Source: Geosiphon pyriformis (Eukaryota; Glomeromycota; Glomeromycetes; Archaeosporales; Geosiphonaceae). Taken from it: a stretch of DNA of 64,000 nucleotides. Numbering within the stretch: position 1 is the stretch's first letter; the number at the start of each line of letters is the position of its first letter. The stretch covers positions 508,336 through 572,335 of the forward strand of contig JAAOMT010000201.1 of assembly GCA_016748015.1 (NCBI GenBank). The letters are read 5' to 3'. Made by a program: the position numbers and the translations under genes. This document shows, piece by piece, positions 44,991-58,087 of this stretch. Below the pieces are notes generated by a model that was not told where the DNA came from, did no database searches, and worked only from the letters and a program-made list of their open reading frames with translations.

Positions 44991-47025
44991 TCATCATCAA
45001 AAAAAAAAGTATTCACTAACATAGAAAAAGGGAAAAATTTTGTCTTTGTCCAAACTGCACAGATTAGACTGGATTTGATAAAAATTCAAAAATTGTGCAG
45101 TAAAATTCATAATATTAAAAAAAGTAAAAGTTTTTTGTTTGCACTCTAAAATAATTAATTTATATATTTTTATTATCACATAATTGTAAATAAGTTGTTA
45201 CATTTGGGAAAGTAATGAAAAGTAATATTTGTAGTTTTTCAAATATATGAGATATAACATTATTTAAAAGTAATAAAATATTTGTAGAATTTTGTATTTG
45301 AATATTAAATACTTATTGTCATGAGTATGTGAAATATTACAAAAATTTCTAAATTATTCGGGAATATTCTAGATGTTTGTAAAATAATTTGCAAGAGATC
45401 GATGATATCTAGATATAAAAAGAGAGACTGAATTTAATCCCAGCTTTTCAAAGCAAATCAACTCCAGTTACGGAAATAGCAATTAGATTAGTCTTGTTTG
45501 ATTATTTACCTAGTTTACCTTACCTGCTTCTTTTTGTCTTATTCCACTTTAAAATCTATAACCAAAACAAAAAAAATATAATTGTATTTATGCTCTATTA
45601 TTTTTTATAATAGAGCTTTGTGTTAGTAATAACATATTTTAAAAAAGTTTGAAATTTTAATAAAATAAATAATATTTAAAGATACACTTTTTTCTTTTTC
45701 ACATTTAATAATTTCTCTAATATTATAATGCTTTCTGAAACAAGTTAAATATTGTTGCTTTTTGAAAACAATTAATCTTTATTAATGCACAAAATTTCTA
45801 GTTTTTTTTGAAATAAGATATATCCAGATATTGAAAAGTTTATATTATTTTTTTTATCAAATCATAATTTTTTTAACTTTTCAACAAATAAACTTGACAT
45901 GTGTTTAAGTTTTTTAAATTTTCAAACATTGTAATGTTAAAAAAAATTGAGAAAGGGAAGATTCTAGTAAATAATCTTTTTTTTTATTGAAATTTTATTT
46001 ATTTATTTATAAAAAAATACATTTAAATTTAAAAACTATTATTTTAATTTTAAATTTTAATTCATTTTATTTTTCATAAATTATTTTTTTTACATTCAAA
46101 ACTCTTGTAAATTTTAAGATTGATAGTTCAAAATTGGGGGGGGGTTTTTTTGATTATCGCTTCAAAATATAAATATATAATTTTTTGAAAAAAATGCAGT
46201 TCCTTTAAGTTATAACCAAAAATTTAGAATGCCAATTTTTTATGTAAGATACTTGGACTTTTAAAAAAAATTTCAAGCAAATTTTTTTAATATAATTATA
46301 TTATCAATATAAAAATGTTATATTCAATAAGAAATAATTTTTTTACCCATTTTTCAAAGTCTATTAAAACTAAAAAGACCACTATAAATGATTTTTAACC
46401 AAATTATAATTATTTTTTAAGTTATAATCAATGAAAAAGTTTCGAAATTACAAAAATAGTATATCCCATTCTAGACAACAAATTATTATTTTACATTGAT
46501 GAATAAATTTTAGAGTTTTAAAACCCAATAAAATTTTTAAAGTGCAAAGAAGCAAAGGACACAAAATGAGCAAATTCAAAAGGAAATATTTTAAACACTT
46601 GATCTTCTTCGAAACAAAATTTCCATCAGGGAATTCATTTGACAAAAAGTTATTATCTTTTTAAATTGTTTAAACTATTTAAAGTATGATCTGTAAAAGA
46701 AGGGTCAAGCCAAGATGGTTCTTGTATTTTTGCGTGATAAATCACATTTCATTTTATGATTAAAATTACCGGAATCAGAAAGGCATTAAAAGTTCATTTT
46801 TATTTTGCTTAATTAAGTTTCTCATTTGTATAATTTGTTTCAGAATTAATATATGCATTATGAGCATTGTAGATTCTTTGGTATAAACAACAGGTTGATT
46901 GAGAAATCAGGTTTAATAAATAATGCGTACTGGACAAAAGAAATAGGTGATCACAGAAAATCCTGATTATCCTGTGGCTCATAATCCCGATTGCTCGAAA
47001 ATTCTTCAAAAAGAGAGTGATCACG
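44991..47025. other. AT-rich intergenic region
   Basis: No gene is recognised. A G10 run lies at about 46137-46146. Minus-strand open frames of 60-71 codons (44997, 46448, 46809) have no domains and AT-driven composition. Confidence 0.5.
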
Positions 47026-47600
47026 AGACAACTAGAGGGAAATATTCAAAATTGACACCCGTTTTTGGCATATGATAATTATCAACAATTTCCAGGCTAT
47101 CTGATCCGAAATCAATCAATAATTGACAGTTAACATATGGATTTCCCTTTGGAAACTTCCTATACGACAGCTCTCACCAATGCTCGCTCAAAAGAGATTA
47201 TAGAAGTATTTAGGAGTCAACAGAACAGGGCGATTGGTGAAAATGTGAATGCTAACTTGTTCCCCTTCCCCCCCCCCCACTGTTAACCTTCAAGAGAATT
47301 TAGGATTATTCATATCTGGATCTGTTTAAAACGAAGTTGATCACTATACACAGCTGGAAGGAAATATTGAGAAGACATACTCATTTTTGGCATATGAAAA
47401 AAATGATAATCATCCGAACCAAAATCAATCAATGGGTTCCCTGTTAGAAACTTCGTATTCGTGAAGAGAAAGTTTGGATAGTAACTTGGTTCCCTCCAAT
47501 TTTAATCTTCCAGATAATTCTATATTACTCATATCTGGGTCTGTTCAAAACGATACACAGTTGAAGGGAAATATTGACACTCTTAGATATATTTCATCAG
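47026..47600 (+). repeat. Degenerate tandem repeat, about 2.3 units
   Basis: The unit begins near 47030, 47349 and 47553 with a motif like cagctggaaggaaatattga. It contains tttttggcatatga (47066 and 47383), gaaatcaatcaataa (47109) or aaaatcaatcaatg (47422), ctaacttgttcccc (47252) or gtaacttggttccc (47481), and tattcatatctggatctgtt (47308) or tactcatatctgggtctgtt (47525). Unit lengths differ (about 320 and 205 bases) because of internal indels. A C11-12 homopolymer sits at 47266-47278. Confidence 0.7.
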
Positions 47601-50033
47601 CGAAAACTTTGCTCAACAATGCCTAGTCAAAAAACGAAATAATGAATGAAAACCTGTCTTTCAGTTTCAATGCTTTTGATTCTAAGCCACAAGATCATAT
47701 GGAAATTTTGGGTAACAAAGAATGCAAATATTTGAAATTTTTATTCTCTATTGATAAAATTTCTTGATTTCCAAAGAATTCACAACTAATAATTAATAAT
47801 ATATATGTTAGTAACATGAACTATTCGGATGGCAAGTGTGAAAGTAATTTTTGTAATTTATGCATCATTTAACGATAATTAAATGATAAAGTGGTCTTTA
47901 ATTTTCTTAGGCAAGACTTAGTTACTAAAAGTGAAATAAAAATCTTCAGCCTCGTTTATAAGAGTTCCACGAGTTTCGACGATCGTTAAAGAAAGAAAAC
48001 GCGCCAGGTCTTCCTTAATGTACTCCATCTTTCTTTAGAAGAACGAGAACAACAACAACAACAACAACAACACATTTCACCCTAAAAACAGTCATGTAAA
48101 CCCAAATTCAAAATAAGATATTATGATCCAACTAGCCACATATTTTATCTTTTCCCAATTCTCTAATCACCTATTTTTAAATTATTTCGCCTCTGTAAAA
48201 TCTTAAAACCAGAAAAAGTTTTCATAATGTTGGACCACTGCAGATAAGAAGCATATCGAGAAGAATACTTCAGATAATTAGGTTAATTTTTGTTACTTTT
48301 TTTATAATAAAACGAATACTTTAGGTGTTGTTTGACATTGATGTTTTGATATTTTTAATAAAATTACACAGATGATTTAACAATGCAAATATTGTGTAAA
48401 TCAATCGGATAATTATCATTCTCGATTTTCTTTTGATTGTGTTTTCCATCCTCTTTAAGAAAATATATATTTAGATTTTTTCTTGCGATTGGTCAAAATT
48501 ATCTGATCATCTAATCTTTGAAATTAATTTCCGGAAATTAATTAATAATTGAATCAATGCCATTGATTCTAAAGAATTCACCATTTGGCAATGACAGAAT
48601 GAATCCTTTTTCTCAGTTGTTGTGTATTACGAGTAAGGATAGATTTTTTCTTGATGTTGGGGAACTTCTTTACCATATATGTAATATAGATATTATGAAA
48701 TGTCATCTTAATTAGATCATTATTAAGAAGTTTCTGTATGAAAGGAATTAATTTTTGGCTATGGAAACTTCTGGTGTCATGTTTCGAATTTGGCTTTCAA
48801 CATTATAAATTTAATGGTCATGAAATAAAATTAAAGAGCTAATGATCTTTTTTAGAAGTTTTAATGATGCATTCAAGATTCCTTTTATATTATCAAAGAT
48901 CTTCCATAAAAAATCTTGTTTTTATGCGACACAAGGGTGAAACTAACTGCTTATCGTTTCATTCATGATTAGTCTTTTTTATTCCGAGAAAAATTTAATA
49001 TCATTTCTTTTTTCATTCAAGAATTACGAAAATTTATGGATTTGGCTATATTAAATCTGATCCAAAATGTAAATAACACAAATTTTATGAATGAAAGCAA
49101 TTAAAAACTTAAAAACAGTAATGAATAAATCAACCCATTTAAAATTTAATGATTGTATTTTGGGTAATGAGTGAATGAATGAATGAATGAATGAATGAAG
49201 CTATTTGAAAACTTTAAATTTATATAATCACTAAATTTGATGATGATTTACCTCTTACCATTGTAACAGTTTTTGCCCTTCTCAATACTTCTTTATGAAT
49301 TTTGCAATCATTTGCAGTTTTTATTTATACCTATTCTTCACAGAATTTGGTTTTTGATGACTTTTAGCAACGGCATAAGAGGAACAGAACTTTTGTCTAA
49401 TCAAAAAGATTGGTTCGAGGGATAAATCTTTTTTCTTAATGACAATATTAGTGGTTTTACACCCCTAAAGCCAAATATTTAAAAGATTTTACAATGAGAA
49501 AGTTTCACAAATTATATAGAGTAAATGAAAGAAAAAAAAATTTGCCTAATAAAATTGAATTGCATTTAGCGATGTTTTAACGGTGTTTTTCACGGTGCTT
49601 TTTCATGGTGCTTTTAAAGATCCCTTTGATTGTTTATTTGAAATCTTTTATGCTCAGTGTTAAATAATTATCAATAATTTGCGCTAAATGCTCAGATATT
49701 TTATTACAAAAAGCACTATGCTGTGGCAATACGAAGCCAATTCTAATTTCCTTTTTAGTGAAGAACCTTGAGACGTTGTGCCCAAGTACCTTTTCTAAGA
49801 AATTTTGAGTCAAGATTTTTAATAGATTTTTAATGGTAAGGGTAATGTTTTTTATGACAAATAAATTTTGCATACTTTAAATGGTAGTCCACAATGAGAC
49901 TTTAGATTATTCCAAACTCTTTATTAAGATACATTTGATATTCTAATTTTGGAAGTTCCCATTAAAAAAATATATTATAAAAGTACCTGCTTTAAGATGA
50001 AATTTTTTTATTCTTTGGAATTAAGAACATTAA
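47601..50033. other. Intergenic region with short repeats
   Basis: No intact gene. Holds (AAC)n at 48049-48072, (GAAT)n at 49166-49198 and a triplicated 13-14-base word (cggtgtttttca / cggtgctttttca / tggtgcttttaa) at 49579-49617. A 79-codon minus-strand frame at 49634-49873 has no recognised domain. The end should include the promoter of the HMG gene. Confidence 0.5.
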
Positions 50034-51017
50034 ATGAACGACATTATAACCAACTCTCATGAAAAAAATATTATTCATTCTTGTTATCTGGAAGATGGTG
50101 AAATCAAAATTATAACTGAGGGAAAATGCTCCCATTTCGTGTCTTTCAAGGTATTTAAAAAAAAATTGCTAAAAATTGAAGTATTGCTTTTTCATGGTAA
50201 TGCTCTCTCTGACAAACTCTTTTACAAATTATCTATTTTTTAGCTCAGAAATGTTAAAAAGGTGATTTCCAGCAATCGTGGCCAAAGTAAAAAAGCCCCT
50301 AACGGCTTTTTAATCTTTAAATCTTCTTGTCATGATTGCTTTAACGATTGGGATGAAAAATGTTCTCCTACATGTTCTTTGCCGGCGAAGAATGATGCCA
50401 AAGTAATGTCCAAATTTGCAGGGGCCGCCTGGGAATTATTGGCAGAAAAATCAAAAAAGGAGGTTTCTAAAATCTCTAAAGAGGCACAAGAAATGCTAAA
50501 ATCTCAGTATATCTTTATTAAGGAAACCCCCAATACTTGCAAAAATAATTCCAAAAGAAAAAACAAGTATTCAAACCCACAAAAAGCTCCTATCCCAAAA
50601 AATTATGACAGAGCTGTTGAAGTAGAGTCAACTGAAGCCGTTGAGGAGGGTCAAAAAATGCCAGATTCATCGATTATGCCTGAAACTGATTGGTTTACGC
50701 CTGGAGAAGATCAGTATGAGTCAACTATGCCTGGAGATGACCGGTATCAAATTATGGAAGGAACTAATCTACAATTAGAGGATTTTTCAGCCGTAAACAC
50801 ATTGTGGCTAGGCGTCAATTATATTTCAAGTCCTACTTGCTTTCTTGAAGATTCTTTTCAGTCTGAAGACAATTTTCAGTTTGAAGACAATTTTCAGCTT
50901 GAAGACAATTTTCAGTTTGAAGACAATTTTCAGTTTGAAGACAATTTTCAGTTTGAAGACAATTTTCAGTTTGAAGACAATTTTCAGTTTGAAGACAATT
51001 TTCAAGGAGCTTTTTAA
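50034..51017 (+). CDS. HMG-box (MATA-type) transcription-factor-like protein with acidic tail repeat
   Basis: Two exons, 50034-50150 and 50244-51017 (93-base intron, phase 0), give 296 residues. After a 45-residue leader an HMG-box-like domain spans about residues 50-135. KKAPNGFLIFKSSCHDCF matches helix 1 (R-P-x-N-x-F-x-L-F). An insertion, WDEKCSPTCSLPAKND, replaces the usual short loop. Then come KVMSKFAGAAWELLAEKSKK (helix 2, I-S-x-x-x-G-x-x-W) and EVSKISKEAQEMLKSQY (helix 3). MATA_HMG genes are strongly expanded in Rhizophagus; most are non-mating DNA-binding candidates. The C-terminus has eight units of FQxEDN, rich in acidic and aromatic residues, which could be an activation domain. 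A single-exon reading from GTG 50262 would lose the leader. Confidence 0.75.
50855..50998 (+). repeat. 18-bp coding tandem repeat, eight units
   Basis: Eight 18-base units (ttttcagtttgaagacaa) encode FQ[FSL]EDN. Units 4-8 are nearly identical at DNA level, unit 1 has a Ser codon and unit 3 a Leu codon. Because the unit is a multiple of three and contains no stop in other frames, long antisense and shifted frames also stay open across it; those are not genes. Confidence 0.9.
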
Positions 51018-52312
51018 TCACTTGAAAATACCAATAGAAAAAAAAATTATTTTTCAGGATCTCTCTTCATTTTTTAAATTTTTAATTTTCTCATATTGTT
51101 AAATTTTTTTTGTTGAAATTTTTAGATCTCATTTAAAATTTTTTTTTTGAAAAACATAAGAAATATTGTTTTCATAACAAAAACTACCATTATTCAAAAA
51201 ATCCAGTTCAAGATAAACTATCAAAAGAAAGCTTCCAAGATCTTTACTTATTTTAAATATAATAGTACCCCTTTTTTTTTAAAAAAAAAAAAAGAATTTA
51301 TTTCTTTGCAAAAAACATAATAAAATAATTCGATATAAAATTATTGACTTTCGAAAATAAAATAAATTAGGTAGACTATATTTACGCTAATTTTTAAGCG
51401 GTTAATAACCTTTGAAAAAAATAAATAACGATTTATGATATCAAAAAAAAAATATAATAAAAATTTGAAAAATTATGTTTCAAAAAATTTACCAATCATC
51501 TCTTGAAGAAATTTTGTATATACCAAATTGGGGTGATATACCTTTTCTCATTTAGAAGATGAAAAAGCTAGCCATGAGTTCATTCATTTTATAAATGTGA
51601 AAGAAGTTTTTTTCATATAGAAATAATCTTATCAAAATCCCTGGTAAGCATGAACAGTAATGAATATTTATTAATATATAAATTATTACAAAATTTTTTT
51701 TTTAAAAGTTTACCCAAAACTTGTTCAAACATTATACTAAAATTAATAAAACCATCCCAGGAAAAAAAAAAGATTGATCCGAGATTTTTCTTTCCAAAAA
51801 TAGCCACTACTAAAGAAAAGTTTGTGCGTTGAAATTTAAACTTAATCATGAACTCATTTGCTAATGTACGAAAATGTTTAATATGGGAATCAAAATAAAA
51901 TGGTTTTAGGTAGAAGGATCCAACAAAGCAAGATATCTTTTTAGTTTCAAACATAATGCCATATAAAAAGTTGTACACAAGTTATTTTAGGATCTTTTAG
52001 CACACTAAATATAAATTAAAATTTGTAAAGATATAAAATTAAGTACTTAAACAGGGGACATGTAAAAGAGCAAGATTCCTTATTTCGTTTCAAAATTTAA
52101 ACTGGGGTTGCTTTGTCATTAATAATAAAAATTTGTTCGAATAAACTGATTTATGCTAGGACATTGATTTAACGATATCTATTCGCTGAAACCTTACAAT
52201 GGTAATTGAAAATCTTACTATTTTGGTCCATTATCATTTTTATAAATCAAATGTAAGTTAAAAAAAATGAGCTTTCACCCGCCAAAAAACCGATTTTTCT
52301 TTGGTATTTTTA
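51018..52312. other. Spacer between the two HMG-like genes
   Basis: AT-rich; overlapping open frames on both strands at 51613-51978 have no domain. A T10/A13 junction at about 51269-51292 may form a hairpin. Confidence 0.45.
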
Positions 52313-53252
52313 ATGAAAATGTCAAGTCCTGCTTCAAATTCCAAGGAAATTCCATTGACCATTAATAAAGATCAAACTTTTTTTTCATTATCCTTAAAAT
52401 GCTCCTTCGTTTCTAAACCTCATTATCTAGAAATTCCGATTTTAACAGACAATGAGATTTTTGCAAAACACCAAAGCGACCAAATATCAAACTACCATTT
52501 CATTTTCCAACTGTGCCTCTTTGATGCCTTTAATCAATATCCATGGACATGTGAAAATAAAAATTGTCCGCTTTATAATTCTGGTGGTAAAGGGATACCG
52601 AAGTTAGCAAAGGGTATTTTAGACTATGAATCCGAAAATTCTCCATCAAAACAATATCTAAGAAATATATATAAGCGGGTAAAAAATCTTAGAGATGAAA
52701 GTCGCGGTAAATTCATATGGGTCGAGGAGAAAATAAAGCAGAAGCTACTTCCTAGAGAGACAAATTGTATCGAATATTCCCGTGCCGAAATTCCTCCAAA
52801 TAATTCAGATTCGCGGTCTCTATCCATACCACTGAGCGCTTATGATGTGGGACGTGAGGGTCAGCAGAACAATGACAAACCATTCTTAACGTCCCCGGAA
52901 ATTTGTTTGAACCAAGGCCAATCATTACCACAAATTTCTGATAAGCAAGTGATGATTTATACGGAATACCAGCTATCCGATTCTAGAGTAAAAGAACTCT
53001 ACTGTGCATATATCGAGGAATCGTCTTTTAACTTGGAAGATAAAACTGTTTTTGATGATTTATTCAAAGATGAATCCAAACTTGACTCTTTTCCAGAAAG
53101 TTGCCGACCGGGCTTCATGTTACCTCAAGTTGTAAAAGATTATGGTAATTAAAAATGTAAATTTTCAAAATTGGCCACTCTTAATTCAAAAGTTATTCAT
53201 TTCAGATGAAACTTTCTCCCTCAAAAATCTTGATCTTAAGGATGATATGTGA
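52313..53252 (+). CDS. Degenerate HMG-box-like protein
   Basis: Two exons, 52313-53144 and 53206-53252 (61-base intron), give 292 residues; the spliced end reads KDYDETFSLKNLDLKDDM. ATG 52319 is an alternative start. Residues about 60-140 parallel the HMG region of the neighbour: NYHFIFQLCLFDAFNQYP (helix 1), an insertion with paired cysteines (TCENKNCPLYNSGGKG), IPKLAKGILDYESENSPSK (helix 2) and LRNIYKRVKNLRDESRGKF (helix 3). The shared Cys-containing insertion and tandem position suggest a diverged duplicate. The canonical helix-2 Trp and several core residues are missing, so DNA binding is unproven. The C-terminal half is acidic with no known domain. HMG assignment is inference from alignment with the neighbour. 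Confidence 0.6.
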
Positions 53253-55431
53253 AGCAAATCAATCCAGGTAATTCTCGTCCATGTAATAAACTTTTACTTA
53301 ATGAAAATAAGAGGATATATAACCTGATAATATCAAAATTTTTTAACGTTCCCCCAAGATAAACGTGACAACTCTGCGCCATCCACCGGTTTTTGAGTCA
53401 AGTCGTTGATTTACATAAGAAATAAGCTGTTGAAGTTTTGGGAAGGCATATATTTATGTATTTTATCGTTGTATTATTTACTTTGAGTTTAAAATTTTAA
53501 GGGCTAAATTCCAAGATATATCGCTTCTGGTTGGCTGATATTTGTTGTACTAGAATTGTGAAATGAACACATATTAATAAATATTCAAAATTAAAAATCA
53601 ATTCTCATTGTCAATTTTGCGTACAATGTACTCCGCAGATTTAATACTATCAAATTCAAATGTTGAATCCTTCTCTCTACCAATAATGCTATGTGTGTCG
53701 TATACGATATTTAAAGTTTCCCCATTTCATACTCAAAAAGAATCCTTTTTAGTATTGTGATCAGCTCCCCATAAAAATTAAGTTACATTTTAATTTTATA
53801 ACGATCATTTGATAACTTTTACTGATTTAATCTGAACTTATGATTCAACTGAAAATATAAAGAATTCATTAAAGTCTCAAAAAAACTTTTTATTTACTAA
53901 TTTTGGATTAAATATTTTACAAATACTAAATGGTTAGTTTCCTCAATAATTTTGGCTTTCTATTGACCCTTTGCCCATCCAATTAAAGATGTATCCTCAA
54001 CTAATTAGCTGATGTGAAAAATAGCCATTGGTTGCAACTGATTTAGTGACAATTTTACATTTTGATCAAAAAAATTATTATCTCTTGCTTAAAACATCCA
54101 AAAAATTCTTCAAAAAACTTTTTGTTGACTATAGAAAGAGTTAACAGATTTATTTAAAAAGCAAAAAAAAGTTGTACCATAATAAAAAGAACTAGACATT
54201 TTGTAAAACATCAATCTTTGCAACAGGAAAAAATCACTTATAAACTAATGCATTAAAAACCATCTTGAAGTTGTATATTTTTGGTGAAGTAAAATTCCTT
54301 TAATTAAAAAATCTTTTTGTTTACTCAAAATTGGTATTAGATTTCAGAAGTTTTTTGTATTCTTTTTAGGTTAGATTAAATGACTTTTGATAAAAAATCT
54401 TGAAAAAACTCGGAAGCTTACAGCGACTTGTGGACTAAGTACCAGATTTCCAAGTTATTTTGATATTATCAACGTTTAAAGCTAAATCAATTATTTTAAG
54501 ATGTTAATTTAAGAGTAAAAACAAAATTTAATGCAATAATTAGCAAAAAGAGTTTAAAGGAATCAAGATCATTTTGAAATTTTTCAAACTTGAGAGGCTA
54601 TGAAAATTTTATATGTTTTTTAAAGAAAAAATGAACACAAAGTTGATTGAACTTTACTCATTCAATCTCGAACTCTACCCCACTATAACTTACTAACACT
54701 TTTAACTAAAAATTTAATAAATGAGGTATATTTAGCAATTATCTAAAAAATGGCACATTAAATTTGGAAAAATACATGTAATTAATAAATGGTTAAATTT
54801 TTTATTAGAAAATTAATTAAGATGTTCCAAATCACATAAAAATTATGTTTATTATTTTAAAAAAAATTTGAAACTCATTTATTTAAATTATAAAAATTAC
54901 ATACTTCAAAATATTGAAACTTTAAATTAATATTAATTTATGTTATTACCAATCTTAATTTTTTTGTATTTGAATTCCATTGAACATCTTTTCAGTTTAA
55001 TTTTACAATTTTCTTATATTTGTAAATTGAATGGGTAAATTTTTTTGAAATGATATAATAAAATAACTATTTCAAGATCTTATTTCCATAAATGTAATTT
55101 TAATTTTTTTTTGATTTTTATCAGCTTGCCACTTTGATAGATTTAAAATTTTCTTGAAAAGTGTTCTTTCCAAATTTGCCTAATATAATACACAAGATTT
55201 TTGCATCGATAATTATTAATTTTTGAAAAGAAGCTTTTTTTATAAAATAAAAATTTAATTTAATGTAAAAAATGTCGATATTATATTTCTACATAATTAG
55301 AAAAAAAATTATATATTTTTTGCGTAAACAAAAGGTTTAATTTCTAAAAAATCAATCAACACTAAAAGAGTTTTTTATAATTCATTTAGAAAGCTAAAAT
55401 GGGCTAAGATGTATTTGATAATTTAATGGTC
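53253..55431. other. AT-rich intergenic region
   Basis: No gene or element is recognised. Confidence 0.5.
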
Positions 55432-55525
55432 TTGTGAGTAGTCTTTGATTGGCTTAGGTGGCTGGTCACGCGTAGTTTGTTGCATTGCACGAAAATAGTT
55501 GTTGGTTGGACTAGACTTGGTTTAA
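55432..55525 (+). repeat. SINE-like dispersed repeat, copy 4
   Basis: The core tttgattggcttaggtggct at 55444 is followed by ggtcacgcgtag and, about 50 bases later, gttggttggactagac. Same family as the 12.8-kb copy; the A-box-like core is more diverged. Confidence 0.5.
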
Positions 55526-57660
55526 AAATAAATAAATCAAAAAGCTAAAACAACTTATTTTTTTATAACTAGTGTCATATAATAATAAAAATTTTCCAAC
55601 ACATTGAAAATTACATGTGTTTTAAAATTTGGCAATAATTGAAATTTTATTTGACAGAAATCAAAATAAAATATATCAAAGAACACGATATATAATAATA
55701 ATAAGCTTTCTTTTGATACCAAACATCCAACTATTTGGCTTAATTGTTTTTTTATCAAAATAAAATTATTTTATAGCATATTAATAAAATAAGTTTCTCA
55801 ACCAAAATAGTTAAACAATCAATATATTTAATTAATTTACTTAATAAATTATCAAATTTGAACTTGGTTTTTATTGTGTAAAAATAAGAGTTTCGGTACA
55901 AATTTTTAAGTGCTTTATAAGTTTTAACATATTACTTAATATATAATTAATAAACTTAATTTTTTCTACTACTATATTTTTATTTCTCAATTAATCAAAA
56001 ATCTTAAATCGTCTAACTAATTTTCTACTCTAAAACATTAAAAATATTTATAATTTTATTTGTTAATTTTTTTAATTATTAAAATTCATATATTTTTTGG
56101 TCAACACACCAATTGTTATGAATTTTAATTTTTTTAAAATTTTCTTTTCTAATAATTTGAATTTGAATTTTGATTTCATATCAGTGTTATTAATTTCAAT
56201 TTTTGATAAACATAATAATTTAATTATTTAACTGTCAAAAACATATTTTCTTTCTTCTTCCAAAAAACTATTTCAGAATTAAATTAAATATTTTTTTTGA
56301 AAAAATACATATTTTAATTAATATATAGTCAAATATCATATTAGTTTTTATTAAAAATTTTATTTTTAAAATTATTATATAATTATTTATCCTCTAAAAA
56401 CCCAATTCTATATTTGCTTATAAATCAAAAAAATAAATAATTTGTTTCAACATTATATTTTTATGAGGTTTAAATTATAAATTAATAGAAAAAAAAGAAT
56501 AAAAAGACCAATAAATAAAATACAGTAAAAAAGTTTAATAATTAAATCAAGTCAACAATTTTTTTTTAAAAAAAAACAAAGAATATTATTTAAACTAATT
56601 TATAATTTTATAACGTGAAATATTTATACTTGAAGAATATTTCATATTGTCTTCCAAGGTAAAACTAAAATTAAATTAAAATTAAAGAATTAATATTAAT
56701 TTTTATTAATTATACTTGAAATTGACTAATTAATTAAAAATAATTATAAATACAATAGTAAAATTAATTAAAATAGAATCAAGTATTAAAAAAATAAAAG
56801 TTAAATTTGTCTGCAAAAAAAATTAAATCAAGTAAGAATAATATTGAACTTTTTAAATAACATTTGATGTAAATAAAAATTATTAAAAAAATTAATTTTT
56901 TTGCATATTATTTAATTCCAATTTTCTTAGTTTTAATTAATATTAATCTTGTAAAAAATTACTTATTTTTAAAAAAATTTCAAAAATAATATATTCAAAA
57001 TATTTATTATAATTTTATGAATTAAAATAACAAATTAAAAAATAGCAAAAGAAAACTGAGTAAGAGCAATAAAAAATTAAGTGAATTTTATGTGTAAGTA
57101 ATTGAATTTAATGTTAATAATTAAATTATAATTAAGTTAATAAATAAATTTCAAAAATAAAGTAGTTAAAAATATTTTTTAAGTTAAATATTCACTTGTA
57201 ATACTATATTTAAAATTTGTTTTTTATTTTTTATTTATTATTTATAAATTAATTATTAATAATTATTAATTAATTTAATTAATAATTATTTATTTATTTA
57301 AGTTAAATATTTTCTTTATATGAAGATTTTATAAATAAATTTTTTTAAATATACTTCAATGCTTATATTAAAAAAATTTAATCTATATATTTTTTTAAAC
57401 TTTTAATATTAACATCAAAATTAAATTTATCTTTTGTTTTTTATCAGTAATCAATAACCAAATGTTTGTTTTTTATATTAGTTATTTGATTTATCATATG
57501 TTTGTTACTTATTAAAAAAAATTCATTTTTTAAATTACATAATTAATAAATATTTATAATTACTTTAAGAAAAAATTATTCGAATATATTTATTTTATAA
57601 TTAAAATTCTGTTGTATATTAACTACAATTTTTATCTCTACAATTTTTTTCTTAAATATT
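55526..57660. other. Extreme AT-rich desert
   Basis: About 2.1 kb of almost pure A/T words (TTAATT, AATAAA, TTTTTA) with very few G or C. No coding potential is seen. Confidence 0.7.
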
Positions 57661-57775
57661 GTATCAAGTGGCTGATCACGTGTAGGGAAACAAATGAGTT
57701 GCGTTTAAAATGGAATATGTACATGTCGGATGTAATTAAATAGCAGTTGGATCAAACCATATGTTAAGCAATATA
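57661..57775 (+). repeat. SINE-like dispersed repeat, copy 5
   Basis: Reads aagtggctgatcacgtgtag at 57666, then gatgtaattaaatagcagtt and ggatcaaaccatatg near 57750. It aligns with copies 1 and 4 but is the most diverged. Confidence 0.45.
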
Positions 57776-58087
57776 AAAATTTGTGTCAAAAGTATTTTAC
57801 CTAAATAATAAACTGAGCTTTATAGGCAATTTCATTAATTGTGTGTTAAAAGCTATTAAATTGTTTTTATTAACAAGTCTTGAATAAAATTACAGTTAAA
57901 ATTTAATGTATTTTAGAATTTTAAAAAAATAGTAAATAGCCCAAAAATGTGTTGTAATTGATTCTCTACCGTTTTCAATCTTTACTTTGTTCGATTCCCA
58001 ACAAAAATAATTCAATTGTTTGATTTACTTTAAGCATAAATAAAATGTTTAAAATATTTACATTATAAATCGATCTATATATTAGGT

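Noticed and set aside
49634-49873. 79-codon minus-strand ORF
   Set aside because: No recognised motif; could be a transposon scrap but cannot be assigned.
50833-51021. Minus-strand and shifted plus-strand ORFs of repeated ENCLQT or FSLKTI units
   Set aside because: They are other-frame readings of the 18-base coding repeat in the HMG gene, open only because the unit lacks stops.
51613-51978. 121-codon minus-strand ORF
   Set aside because: Phe/Lys/Ile-rich AT-driven translation with no domain and an overlapping ORF on the other strand; not supported as a gene.
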